Positions 26,252-35,110 of a DNA stretch of 64,000 nucleotides are shown here, piece after piece (positions within the stretch are counted from its first letter, which is position 1; every line of letters starts with the position of its first letter). Below the pieces are notes generated by a model, which was given only the letters and a program-made list of their open reading frames with translations, ran no database searches and was not told the DNA's origin. Both the position numbers and the translations under genes were made by a program. The DNA is from Nocardia sp. alder85J. Lineage in GTDB: Bacteria > Actinomycetota > Actinomycetes > Mycobacteriales > Mycobacteriaceae. The DNA is taken from positions 1,240,001 through 1,304,000 of the forward strand of contig NZ_JAIUCZ020000001.1 of assembly GCF_020176955.2 (NCBI RefSeq). Direction: 5' to 3'.

Positions 26252-27868
26252 ATGTCCACGGCTTCCACCGTCGAAGGCGCCGGTGTACCCGACGCGCCGA
26301 CCGACACCGGTCGTCTCGACGATGCCTCACCGGCACGGATCTGGTCGGTGCTACTGGTTATCGTTCTGTTCAGTGAGATCGCGCCCACGCAGTACACGAT
26401 GGTCGCGGCCGCACTCCAGAAGATCGCGCCGTCGTTCCCCGGGGTGGGGGCCAACATCACCTGGACGATGATCGCGTTCGGCCTGGTCGGGGCCTCGGCC
26501 TCGCCGCTGATCGGCAAGATGAGCGACGTCTGGGGCAAGAAGAGGCTGTTCCTGATCTGCGGCGTGCTGTTCGCGGTGGGCTGCCTGCTGTCGGCGCTCA
26601 CCTCGAACTGGTGGGTGTTCCTGCTGGGCCGCTGCCTACAGGCCACCGCCATCGCGACCGCCGTGGTCTCCTACGGCCTGATCCGGGATCTGTTGCCGCG
26701 CAGGCTCGTTCCCGTCGGACTCGGCCTCACCGCGACCGGGTTCGGCTTCTCCGCGGCGCTGGCGCCGCTGCTGGCCGGGTGGCTGGTCGACAACTACCAG
26801 TGGCGGGCCATGTTCTGGTTCCTGTTCGGCTTCACCGTACTGATGCTGCCGATCGTGGCGCTGGTGGTGCCGGATTCGACACTGCGCGTGCGGGAACCGA
26901 TCGATATCGCGGGCGCGGCCCTGCTGTCCGGCGGCACCGCGCTGGTGCTGATCTACATCGACAAGGGCCAGGACTGGGGCTGGGCGCGTCCGATGACGCT
27001 GCTGTGGCTGCTCGCCGGAATCCTGCTGCTGGTGGTGTTCGTGCTGGTGGAACTGCGGGTGCGGATACCGGTGGTCGACATCCGGTTGCTGGCCCACCCC
27101 CGGGTGAGCCTGATGCTGATCACCGCGTTGTTCAGCTCCTGCATGGTGGGGATCCAGGGGTACGCGATCGCCTACATGGTGCAGACCCCCAGCCAGGAGA
27201 TGCTGCGCGGCACCATCGTGAACGCCACCGTCGACACCGCGGCCCAGCAGTACAAACTGCATCTGCTGCCGCAGGCGGTGCGGGTGGTGATCGACCCGAG
27301 TTACAGCTACGGCGACGGGCTCACACTGTTGCAGTTCGCCGTCCGGGTCGCGCTGGTGCAGGGCATTCTCGGGATGATCTTCGGGGTGATCGCGGGACTG
27401 GTGGCCCGGCGGATCGGCCCCTGGTATCCGCTGATCGCCGCCGCGCTGATCTTCGCCGGGGTCGGCATCACCGAGGCGCTGATGCCGCACACCTGGGGGT
27501 TGTTCGCGATCACCAGCGGTGCGTTCGGTATCGCGTTCGGGCTCTACTACGCCGCCGCGCCGACCCTGGTGGTGGAGGCGGTCCCACAGGAACAACAGGG
27601 CATCAGCCTCGGCGTGCTGGGCGTGATGCAGAGCATGGGCGTGGCGATCGGCACCGCCGCCATCACCGCCTTCCTCACCAACAATCCGCTGCACGCGGTG
27701 GTGACGGTCGCCGGGCAGACCCAGACCGCCCCGATTCCGCAGGTCTTCGGTGAGCACGGCTATGTGCTGGGCTTCTGGTTCGCGGTGATCACCTCGGTCA
27801 TCGGGCTGATCGTCGCCCTGTTCATGCGGCACGGGCGCACCCCGGCCACGGGCGGCACCGCCTTCTGA
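26252..27868 (+). CDS. MFS multidrug-type exporter
   Basis: 538-residue major facilitator protein with about 14 hydrophobic helices, in the DHA2 drug:H+ antiporter style. FGLVGASASPLIGKMSDVWG followed by KKRLFL is the motif A loop after TM2, and GFGFSAALAPLLAGWLVD matches the motif C region. An unusual ~45-residue hydrophilic loop (about residues 317-355, SQEMLRGTIVNATVDTAAQQ onward) sits between late helices and probably faces outward. ATG 26252 follows GAAAGGGG. No regulator is adjacent, so its substrate is open. Confidence 0.85.
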   Translation: MSTASTVEGAGVPDAPTDTGRLDDASPARIWSVLLVIVLFSEIAPTQYTMVAAALQKIAPSFPGVGANITWTMIAFGLVGASASPLIGKMSDVWGKKRLFLICGVLFAVGCLLSALTSNWWVFLLGRCLQATAIATAVVSYGLIRDLLPRRLVPVGLGLTATGFGFSAALAPLLAGWLVDNYQWRAMFWFLFGFTVLMLPIVALVVPDSTLRVREPIDIAGAALLSGGTALVLIYIDKGQDWGWARPMTLLWLLAGILLLVVFVLVELRVRIPVVDIRLLAHPRVSLMLITALFSSCMVGIQGYAIAYMVQTPSQEMLRGTIVNATVDTAAQQYKLHLLPQAVRVVIDPSYSYGDGLTLLQFAVRVALVQGILGMIFGVIAGLVARRIGPWYPLIAAALIFAGVGITEALMPHTWGLFAITSGAFGIAFGLYYAAAPTLVVEAVPQEQQGISLGVLGVMQSMGVAIGTAAITAFLTNNPLHAVVTVAGQTQTAPIPQVFGEHGYVLGFWFAVITSVIGLIVALFMRHGRTPATGGTAF

Positions 27869-27874
27869 AACAGC

Positions 27875-27911
27875 TACGGGCTGTGGCCGATTCGATCGGC
27901 CACAGCCCGTA
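27875..27911 (+). terminator. strong terminator after the MFS gene
   Basis: Perfect 16-bp inverted repeat (27875-27890 and 27896-27911) with a TTCGA loop, seven bases after the MFS stop. It also lies just beyond the 3' end of the convergent zinc-finger gene, so it may serve both. Confidence 0.75.
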
Positions 27912-27958
27912 CTCGATTCCGGGGGCCGGTTCAGCCGGTCCGCTCCGGCCCGCGACGG

Positions 27959-28438
27959 CTACACGTCACCGTCGAAACGCCGGCGGGTGGTGTCGACATC
28001 CAGGCCGAGGGTGTCGGCGATCATCGGCCAGTCGACGCCGTGCGCTCGGAGCCGGCCGATCCAGCCCGCCAGATCGGCCTGCACCCGGGCCGCGTTGGCG
28101 GCCACGGCGGGCAGCAACGTCAGGATTTCGCCGGCGGAGTAGTCGGGATGCCGGGATCGGCGGGCCGCCTCCTGCTCCGGAGTGGTTCCGGCCTCCACAT
28201 CCGCGATGATCGTCGCGGACAGCGCCACGCACTCGTCGCAGATGTAGACGCCGGGACCGGCGACGAGGCGTCGCACGGCGCTGGAGGGCTTGGTGCAGAA
28301 CGAGCACGACTGCTCGACTTCGACGGACATACGATTCTCCTGTTGCTGGCGGAGTCTCCGGAGGACGGTCGCATAGGGCTCACCGGTCCGAGCAGCAGTC
28401 GATCTGACCCGACGTTTGAGGTGCTTCTTCGTCGTCAT
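27959..28438 (-). CDS. ClpX-type C4 zinc-finger protein
   Basis: 159-residue protein. After a basic ~36-residue start ([20 protein letters not shown]) comes a C4 zinc finger of the ClpX N-domain kind: [26 protein letters not shown] (split here as CSFC and CDEC, 19 residues apart). The C-terminal ~70 residues are helical ([36 protein letters not shown]) and resemble a small helix-turn-helix. No AAA+ domain is present, so it is not ClpX. It may recruit partners or bind nucleic acid. ATG 28438 is chosen because the basic start is a recurrent feature of this actinobacterial family; an ATG just before the finger is the alternative. Confidence 0.7.
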   Translation of the reverse strand: MTTKKHLKRRVRSTAARTGEPYATVLRRLRQQQENRMSVEVEQSCSFCTKPSSAVRRLVAGPGVYICDECVALSATIIADVEAGTTPEQEAARRSRHPDYSAGEILTLLPAVAANAARVQADLAGWIGRLRAHGVDWPMIADTLGLDVDTTRRRFDGDV

Positions 28439-28651
28439 CCGGTCTCGCACACTCCGATCGGCGCCCCAGCGACACCCTCGGAATGGGTACGGACAACGAA
28501 ACCGAGGACATGATCCCCTTTACCTCCGGAGACGGCCTGCTGGGACAGCCGAAGAGGGCGGCGCGGAACTCGCCGCCGCCATCGTGGCAGATGCGGGAGA
28601 GCGCCGTCAAACGAGCGGACCGGGTCCGCCCGGAGCTTCGGCCACGACCGA

Positions 28652-29188
28652 TCAGTGGTCGACCGGTCGCCAGTCGGCGGCCAGTTCGGCCAGGAAATCG
28701 TCGTCGACCGGGCGGCGGGCCACCAACGCCTGGAAGTAGAGCGGGCCGAGAATGCGCGCGAAGGCCGCGTCCGACAGCGGGCCGGTGATCTCGGCCAGCC
28801 GGACCCGGCTCAACTCGGTGATCCGCCGCAGCGCCTCGTCGGCGGTCGGATCGTGTTCGGCGTGGGCCGCGAGTGTGGTGAACGCGGCCGCGGTGCCGGG
28901 CGTCGCCAGGGCGTCGCGCAGTGCCCGCAGGAATTCCAGCACGGTGGCGGGCGTCGCTTCGCCCGGCGCCTCGTCGAGCCGGTGGTACCGCACCGCGGCG
29001 TCGGCGAGCAGTTGATCCCGCGCGGACCAGTGCCGGTACAGCGTATTGCGGGACACCCGGGCACGGCGGGCGACAGCGGTGAACGTGACCGCCTCCGGTC
29101 CCTCCGCCACCAGAATCTCCTGGACACAGGCCAGCACATGCTCGCGGGTGCGCTCGGCCGGGAGGCCGGGCCGGTCGTCTGCCCTCAC
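28652..29188 (-). CDS. TetR-family regulator
   Basis: 178-residue repressor. The N-terminal helix-turn-helix (TREHVLACVQEILVAEGPEA, VTFTAVARRARVSRNTLYRH) is canonical TetR; the C-terminal ligand domain is unassigned. The GTG at 29188 is the likely start; the longer open frame upstream is antisense to the hydrolase gene. It diverges from the alpha/beta hydrolase 271 bp away, which it may control, although no clear palindrome was found in that gap. A 213-bp gap on its 3' side (28439-28651) shows nothing recognisable. Confidence 0.82.
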   Translation of the reverse strand: MRADDRPGLPAERTREHVLACVQEILVAEGPEAVTFTAVARRARVSRNTLYRHWSARDQLLADAAVRYHRLDEAPGEATPATVLEFLRALRDALATPGTAAAFTTLAAHAEHDPTADEALRRITELSRVRLAEITGPLSDAAFARILGPLYFQALVARRPVDDDFLAELAADWRPVDH

Positions 29189-29459
29189 GCCCCCGACTAT
29201 AAGGCGGAACGACCCGTACGGACGCCGATCCACCGGCAGCCGGGACTTGTCCCAGCCGACCGGCGCCCGGCCCACCCAGCTGCCCCGATCGGCGCGTGGT
29301 GCGGGTGCCCGATCGGGACGGCGGCGCCCGCTCCGCGCCGCGCCACGATGCCTCATACCGTGATCGACTGCCGAATGCCCAAGCCTGGCAGGCACTTCCA
29401 TCGCCGATCGGCTGACGGATCTACGGTGGTGGGGTCGTATCGCCGACTCGAGGAGCCTC

Positions 29460-30290
29460 ATGGAAACGATCAGCGGCCTCGCGGCGGGGGTGCCGTTCAC
29501 GGCACTGCCGCCCACACAGCCCATCGACGGTCCGGCCCCACTGATCATCACCTGGCACATGCTCGACGCACCTCGCACGGACGCCGCGTTCGCGGCCGCC
29601 CTGCCCATGGCGGGAGTGCCGGCCTGGCGGGTGCATCTGGGCATGCCGATGTGCGGCGCGCGGATGCCCGCCGCCGGTGTCGAGGCCGTCCTCGCACTGG
29701 CCCGCGACGACGCGCTGACCGCGTTCCTGGCGCCGTTCGTCGCGCAGGCCGTGGCCGAATTCCCGGACGCGCTCGGCGCGCTGCGCGATCGGCTGCCCGT
29801 CGGCGACGCGCCGATCGGTGTGCTCGGCGCCTCGCTCGGCGGCGCCGTCGCGTTGGAGGTGCTGTATGCGGCGCGGACACCGGTGCAGGCGGTCGCACTG
29901 GTGAATCCCGCCGTGCGGGTGGGTTCCGCGGTCCCGTTGGTCGAAGCGATGGCCGGACATCCGTACCAGTGGACGGCGCGGTCCCGCGAGGTCGCGGCGG
30001 GGCTCGACTTCGTTTCCCGGGCAACGGAACTCACGGCTCGGCCACCGGTGCTGCTGATCAGCGGGGAGATCGACCACCCGGAGTTCCGGACCGACGCCGC
30101 GGACCTGGTGGCGGCGTTGCGCGCGCGATACCCGGATCCCGGCGCCGTCGAACACGTCTCGGTCCCGGATCTGGCGCACCCGCTGGCCGACGAACCGGGG
30201 CTGGAACCGGCCCCGCCGCGGCCGACCGCCGTAGCGGTCGACGCGATCCTGACCCGCTGGTTCGCCGAGCGGATCACCACCGGCCGGTGA
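29460..30290 (+). CDS. alpha/beta hydrolase
   Basis: 276-residue hydrolase. The nucleophile elbow is GVLGASLGGAVALEV (Ser near residue 124), an acid follows in LLISGEIDHPEFR, and a late histidine lies in VPDLAHPLADE. It is a small esterase/dipeptidyl-peptidase-like fold with unknown substrate. The N-terminus is normal for a cytosolic enzyme (METISGLAAGVPFTALPPTQ). The start ATG 29460 follows CGAGGAG. The divergent TetR gene is the likely regulator. Confidence 0.75.
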   Translation: METISGLAAGVPFTALPPTQPIDGPAPLIITWHMLDAPRTDAAFAAALPMAGVPAWRVHLGMPMCGARMPAAGVEAVLALARDDALTAFLAPFVAQAVAEFPDALGALRDRLPVGDAPIGVLGASLGGAVALEVLYAARTPVQAVALVNPAVRVGSAVPLVEAMAGHPYQWTARSREVAAGLDFVSRATELTARPPVLLISGEIDHPEFRTDAADLVAALRARYPDPGAVEHVSVPDLAHPLADEPGLEPAPPRPTAVAVDAILTRWFAERITTGR

Positions 30291-30517
30291 CGCCACCACG
30301 AAGGCGGACCTCACCCGGGCGCCCGCTGCCGTGAGGGCCGCGGGCCCGGCTGCCGCATCCCCACCGGGATTGCCGTGGCAGGCGCGGCACGAAAACCGCT
30401 GGCCGGTAACCGCCGGCTGATGCTAAACCAGACGGGCCCCGGTGAAATCGGCGGGGCGAAGCGCGGTGCGCACGGCATTCCGCTGCCGCACAGCGAGTTC
30501 CGCAGGAAGGGGAGGGC

Positions 30518-31210
30518 GTGAACACCACCACCACGCATCTGCTGCTCGAAGGTGTGGTCGGATCCACCGCCTACGGCCTGAGCACCCCCACCAGCGATCT
30601 CGACTACGCGGGCGTCTACGTCGAGCCGACCGCGAATCTGCTGGGCCTGCACCCGCCCGACCGGCAGCGGTCCACCCGCACCGGCCGCGACGGCGCCGAC
30701 GCCACCTACCACGAACTGGGTAAGGCGATGGGCCTGATCCTGGCGTGCAACCCCTCCGCGATGGAGGTGCTGTGGCTCGAGGAGTACCTGTGCCTCACCG
30801 ACTTCGGGGCGGAACTGGTCGCACTGCGCGAACATTTCCTGTCCGCGTCCCGGGTCCGAAAGGCGTTCTACGGCTACGCGACCGCCCAGGTGGTCCGGCT
30901 GGCCCGCCACCCGCGCACCGGAGATCCCCGCCGCGCCAAGCACGCCCGCCACACCATGCGCCTGCTGTGGCAGGGCCACCAGCTGTACACCACCGGTGTC
31001 CTGCCGGTGCGGGTGACCGATCCCGACGCCTACTTCGCCTTCGGTGAGCAGGTGATGGCCGACCCGGACGCGGTGGTGGCCCAGGAACTGCTGGCGCAGT
31101 GCGAATCCCGCTTCGACGACTCGGCCACCGTGCTGCCTGCGGCCCCGAACGAGGCCCCACTGGAGGACTTCCTGCAACGGGTCCGCCGCGCTCATCTCAC
31201 GGCACCCTGA
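30518..31210 (+). CDS. RlaP-like nucleotidyltransferase (pol-beta superfamily)
   Basis: 230-residue protein. VVGSTAYGLSTPTSDLDYAG at residues 13-32 carries the GS and DxD motifs of minimal nucleotidyltransferases, with a metal-binding Asp pair. The middle (LACNPSAMEVLWLEEY) and the region KHARHTMRLLWQGHQLYTTG follow the predicted RlaP/YcgL nucleotidyltransferase family, some members of which are linked to RNA repair operons. GAAGGGGAGG precedes GTG 30518. No RNA ligase or antitoxin partner is adjacent, so the role is unknown. The upstream gap 30291-30517 has no gene. Confidence 0.7.
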   Translation: MNTTTTHLLLEGVVGSTAYGLSTPTSDLDYAGVYVEPTANLLGLHPPDRQRSTRTGRDGADATYHELGKAMGLILACNPSAMEVLWLEEYLCLTDFGAELVALREHFLSASRVRKAFYGYATAQVVRLARHPRTGDPRRAKHARHTMRLLWQGHQLYTTGVLPVRVTDPDAYFAFGEQVMADPDAVVAQELLAQCESRFDDSATVLPAAPNEAPLEDFLQRVRRAHLTAP

Positions 31211-31239
31211 GCCCGGCAGCGTATCCGTGTTGCTCCCGC

Positions 31240-31425
31240 CGCCCCGGGCCGAGGACCGATGATGTCGCCACCTGGCAGATAGCGTTCCGCGGCAACGATT
31301 CCCGCGACCAGCCGATCCTGGCGGTGCGAACAGGGAGCCACCGTCCAGGTCGAGCACGTACTCGAAGGATTCCGGCACGGCGACGACGCCGCCGACCGCC
31401 TCGCCGGATGCCCCGCCCCGATCAG
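31240..31425 (-). pseudogene. possible frameshifted gene remnant
   Basis: In this 297-bp gap, minus-strand codons read GEAVGGVVAVPESFEYVLDL then DGGSLFA in one frame. They then continue sensibly in the next frame as RLVAGIVAAERYLPGGDIIG. Both have normal GC-rich codon use, suggesting one gene broken by a frameshift. There is no start codon with a ribosome site. The family is not recognised, and nothing else is visible in the gap. Confidence 0.3.
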
Positions 31426-31507
31426 TGCTGACCGGGCGCGGTCGGTCGATCGGAATGTGTTGTTGCGCAGGGCATACCGAGCGAGCAGGTGCGAGCCGTA
31501 CGTGGCC

Positions 31508-32182
31508 TCAGGCGGCTCGGAGCAGCAGGTCGGCGACCGCGGCCGGGGCCTCGCGCATCGCGTCGTGCGCGGTGGGGAGTTCGTGGACCCGCCAGTGCGG
31601 ATCCGCGGCGAGGCGGGTGCGGAGGTCGGTGAAAGGCGTTCCCTCCCAACCCGAGCAGTAGACGAACTCGCGCCGGGGGATTCGATCGAACGCTCCGGTG
31701 AGGCGGATGGTCTGCACCAGCGAGGCGAGGGGGTGCGGACGGCGGCGGGGGTCACGGCCGGGACGGTCGGGCGGACGGACGGCGTAGCCGGTGGTCACCG
31801 CGCCGGCCACGAACGCTTGCCGGTAGGCCTCGGTGGTGGCGGACCAGCACGATTCGCCGTCGTGGGGTACGTAGGCGTCGAGATGCACCACACGTGAGAT
31901 CCGGCCGTGGGCCCGGTCGGCGGCGGCCGCGACCACCATGCCGCCGTAGCTGTGGCCGACCAGGGTCACGTCGGTGAGGTGGGCGCGGTCCAGCAGTGCC
32001 AGGACGTCGGCGGCGTGGGTGTCGAGGTTGGCCGTCGCGACCGTGGCGTCGTCGTCCTCGGGCCGCAGACCGGTCAGGGTCAGGGCGTGCGTGGTATGAC
32101 CGGCGCGTTCCAGCAGCGGTACCACCGTCTCGAAGGCCCAGGCGCCGTGCCAGGCGCCGGGGACCAGAACGTATGTTGCCAT
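31508..32182 (-). CDS. alpha/beta hydrolase (esterase family)
   Basis: 224-residue hydrolase. TYVLVPGAWHGAWAFETVVP is the oxyanion-hole strand of the salicylate-esterase/MenH-like class. TLVGHSYGGMVVAAAADRA is the nucleophile elbow, DAYVPHDGES follows, and a late His lies in LPTAHDAMREAP. GGGAGA precedes the ATG at 32182. Substrate is unknown. It is downstream of, and in the same direction as, the ABC transporter fusion, but a 174-bp gap separates them. Confidence 0.78.
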   Translation of the reverse strand: MATYVLVPGAWHGAWAFETVVPLLERAGHTTHALTLTGLRPEDDDATVATANLDTHAADVLALLDRAHLTDVTLVGHSYGGMVVAAAADRAHGRISRVVHLDAYVPHDGESCWSATTEAYRQAFVAGAVTTGYAVRPPDRPGRDPRRRPHPLASLVQTIRLTGAFDRIPRREFVYCSGWEGTPFTDLRTRLAADPHWRVHELPTAHDAMREAPAAVADLLLRAA

Positions 32183-32356
32183 GGGGGTCTCCCTCTTTCT
32201 CGATCGCGTGGCAGGCCCGCGACCGATGCACTGTGGGTACGGATTTCGGCGTTCGCCGAGGCGATTCCGAACTGCTTCCATACCATCAGTGCGGGAAGGT
32301 GGCGGGCTACCGCTGCGCCGCCGACCTGTACCCGTTCCCCGCCAACTTCACGGTCC

Positions 32357-34978
32357 TCAGTAGGCCGCCGACAACCCCAGATATGCCTCCTGCACGCCGG
32401 CGTCGGCGCGGATCTCCTCGGGAGTGCCGTCGGCGATCACCGCGCCCTGGTGCAGCACCACGATGCGGTCGCAGGCGGACATCACCAGCGCCATGTCGTG
32501 GTCGACGACGAGTACCGCCAGACCGGTGTCGTCGGCGAGTTCGCGCAGGGCAGCGGACAGTTCGCCGATCTCGGTGATGGACAGGCCCGCGCCGGGCTCG
32601 TCGAGCAGCACGGCGGCGGGGTCGGTGGCGAGGGCGCGGGCGATGCCGGTGAAACGCCTTTTCGCCATGGACAATTCGGCGGGCAGCCGGGCGAGATCGG
32701 CGGTGAGCCCGAACTTCTCGACCGCGGTCCGCGCCGGTTCCGGGAGCCGGCCGTCGGTGTGCCCGGCGTTCTCGGCGGCCACCCGCAGATTCTGCGCCAC
32801 GGTGAGATCCTCGAACAGCTCGCCGCCCTGGAACACCCGGCCGAGCCCGGCGCGGGCCCGCGCGTCGGGGCTGCGGCCGGTCAGCGTCTGCTCCCCGAGC
32901 AGCACCCGGCCGGTATCGATCGGGGCGAAGCCGCCGAGGGCGTCGAGCAGCGTGGTCTTTCCCGCGCCGTTGGGGCCGACCAGGCCGGTCACCTGGCCGG
33001 GCCGGGCCGTCATGGACACCGACCGGACCGCCGCCACGCCACCGAAGTGCACCGACACCTCGGCCGCGGCCAGCTCGGCGCCCGGACGCGGGGCCGCGAC
33101 TCCGTCGGGCAGGGGGGCCGGATCCAGTTGCGCGCGTTGACGCCAGGTCACCCCGTTCGGATGGATCAGCACGGTGAGCACCAGCCCGGCGCCGAAGATG
33201 GTGCCGTAATTGTCGGTCAGCACACCGATGTTCAGATCCGAGACGGCCAGATACACCAGCCCGCCCATCGCCATCACGCCGCCGAACATTCCACCGGCGA
33301 TCGAGGTCACGCCCGCGATGACGGCCAGGCTCACCAGATTGATCGAGTCCATGAACGAGAACTGGCTGAAGGTGACCGTCGAACTGCGGAAGGCCAGCAG
33401 CACGCCCGCGGCTCCGGCCAGCGCCGAGGAGATCACGAAGGCGGCGAGTTTCGCACGGGTGACGCTGATTCCGGCGGCCGCGGCCGCGCGTTCGTTGGTG
33501 CGCACCACCAGCAGCCGCCGGCCCAGCGCCGAGCGCCGCACCATGGCCACCACCACACCCGCCAGCACCAGCCAGCACAGCGAGAACACCCCGTACCGTT
33601 CGGGATACAGCGCCGCATCGATGTCGAAGCCGAACAGGCTCGGCGAATGTGGTTGCAGCCCCACCAATCCGCCGGTGAAGGTGGAGCTCTCGAACAGCAC
33701 CACCGAGACCGCGATCGCGGCCGCCATGGTGAGGATCGCCAGATTGATGCCGCGCACCCGCAGCGCCGGCAACCCGACCAGCAGTCCGGCCAGCGCCCCC
33801 ACCACCGCGCCGACCAGCGGCGCGAACAGGAACGGCAGCCCGGACGAGATGTCCAGCCGCGCCGCCACATACGCGCCGAGCCCGGCAACGGTCAACTGCG
33901 CCAGGCTGATCTGGTTGGCGTAGCCGACCAGCAGCACCAGCGACAACACCAGGATCGCGAAGATGATCGACACCGTCGCCGCGTCCCGCCAGTCCTGGGC
34001 GCCGAGGAACAGCGCCGCGAGCACCGCGGCGAGCGCGATCACCACCGGAATCGGCCGGAACAGCCCGGCCGCCACCGGTTGTGCGGGCACCGCGGGCAAC
34101 CGATTGCCCGCCCGGTCCCGGCGCAGCACCAGGACCAGTAGCACCGCGACGAACGGCACCGTCTGCGGCCAGCCCAGCTGCCACTGCTGCGGGACGTGGT
34201 CGGCCACCAGATGGGTCACCACACTCTCGCCGACGCCGAGCACCAGACCACCGGCCAATGCGGACAGATACCCGTCGAAGCGGCCGGGCAGCGCGGCGGC
34301 CAGCGCGAAGGCCGTCACCGTCAGCATGGTGGTGTCGAACTGGCCGACGATCGGCGCGACGAGAATGCCCGCGGCAGCGGCGAGTACGGAGCCCAGCGCC
34401 CAGTTCAGGCCGCCGAGCGCATGCGGTGAGGCGCCCAATGCCTGTGCGGCGGACTCGTGTTCGGCCATCGCCTTCGTCATCAGCGGCAGCCGCGCCCACG
34501 CCGACCAGCCGGCCAGCACCGCGACCACCACCACCGCGATGATCAGGATCGCCACCCGCTCGGTCGGAATCGGCTGGCCCAGTATGCTCGTCGTGGACGA
34601 GGGCAGCGCGCTGCGCGGCACTCGCGGCACATCCGGGAACACGGTGTGCGCCAGCCCGGTCAGAAATCCGAGCAGGCCGAGGGTCGCCACCATCCGCGAC
34701 AGCTGGGTGGCACCGCGGATCGGCCGGATCACCACCAGGTAGATCAGCGCCCCGAACACCGCCGCACTCGCCAGCGTCACCGCGGCCGCGGCCGCGAACG
34801 GCCAGCCCGCGTCGTCACGCAGCCAGTAACACAGCAGCGCACCCCAGAGCGCGATGCCGCCGTGGGCGAAATTGATCGTCCTGGAGCCGCGGTGGATCGC
34901 CACGATCCCCACCGCGCTCACCGCGTACACACCGCCGATGCCGAGGCCGAGCAGCGCGAACCGCAGGGTCAAATCCAT
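32357..34978 (-). CDS. LivH-LivM-LivG fusion: branched-chain-type ABC importer, two permeases plus ATPase
   Basis: One 873-residue polypeptide contains a LivH-type permease (residues 1 to ~290, INFAHGGIALWGALLCYWL, ATLGLLGFLTGLA), a LivM-type permease (~300-610, LVGYANQISLAQLTVAGLGA, LRVRGINLAILTMAAAIAVS) and a LivG-type ATPase (~640-873). The ATPase has Walker A GPNGAGKTTLLDALGG, Walker B AAVLLDEPGAGL and the H-loop VVDHDMALVM. The ABC signature is unusual: LSMAKRRFTGIAR where LivG proteins normally have an LSxGQ-like motif. The ATG at 34978 follows GAAGGGG. It diverges from livF and the binding-protein gene, which together complete the importer. Family substrates are branched-chain amino acids, amides or short acids; the exact one is unknown. 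Confidence 0.87.
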   Translation of the reverse strand: MDLTLRFALLGLGIGGVYAVSAVGIVAIHRGSRTINFAHGGIALWGALLCYWLRDDAGWPFAAAAAVTLASAAVFGALIYLVVIRPIRGATQLSRMVATLGLLGFLTGLAHTVFPDVPRVPRSALPSSTTSILGQPIPTERVAILIIAVVVVAVLAGWSAWARLPLMTKAMAEHESAAQALGASPHALGGLNWALGSVLAAAAGILVAPIVGQFDTTMLTVTAFALAAALPGRFDGYLSALAGGLVLGVGESVVTHLVADHVPQQWQLGWPQTVPFVAVLLVLVLRRDRAGNRLPAVPAQPVAAGLFRPIPVVIALAAVLAALFLGAQDWRDAATVSIIFAILVLSLVLLVGYANQISLAQLTVAGLGAYVAARLDISSGLPFLFAPLVGAVVGALAGLLVGLPALRVRGINLAILTMAAAIAVSVVLFESSTFTGGLVGLQPHSPSLFGFDIDAALYPERYGVFSLCWLVLAGVVVAMVRRSALGRRLLVVRTNERAAAAAGISVTRAKLAAFVISSALAGAAGVLLAFRSSTVTFSQFSFMDSINLVSLAVIAGVTSIAGGMFGGVMAMGGLVYLAVSDLNIGVLTDNYGTIFGAGLVLTVLIHPNGVTWRQRAQLDPAPLPDGVAAPRPGAELAAAEVSVHFGGVAAVRSVSMTARPGQVTGLVGPNGAGKTTLLDALGGFAPIDTGRVLLGEQTLTGRSPDARARAGLGRVFQGGELFEDLTVAQNLRVAAENAGHTDGRLPEPARTAVEKFGLTADLARLPAELSMAKRRFTGIARALATDPAAVLLDEPGAGLSITEIGELSAALRELADDTGLAVLVVDHDMALVMSACDRIVVLHQGAVIADGTPEEIRADAGVQEAYLGLSAAY

Positions 34979-35110
34979 CACGACCCCTTCGCCGTATTCC
35001 CGATGTAGTCGGCGCTTCTCTGGCGAAGCGCTCGTGCCGACTGTATGTTTGTGAGCACCTACTCGCAAGGGTTGGGCAACAGGGCAGTTGCGGAAATGCG
35101 GTGGATTCCG

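Noticed and set aside
31192..31755. A 187-codon minus-strand frame
   Set aside because: Mostly a shadow of the esterase gene in another frame; only its upstream part hints at a separate remnant, listed as a low-confidence pseudogene.
32307..34499. A 730-codon minus-strand frame offset from the Liv fusion
   Set aside because: Arg/Gly-rich frame-shadow of the transporter gene, which carries all ABC motifs in its own frame.
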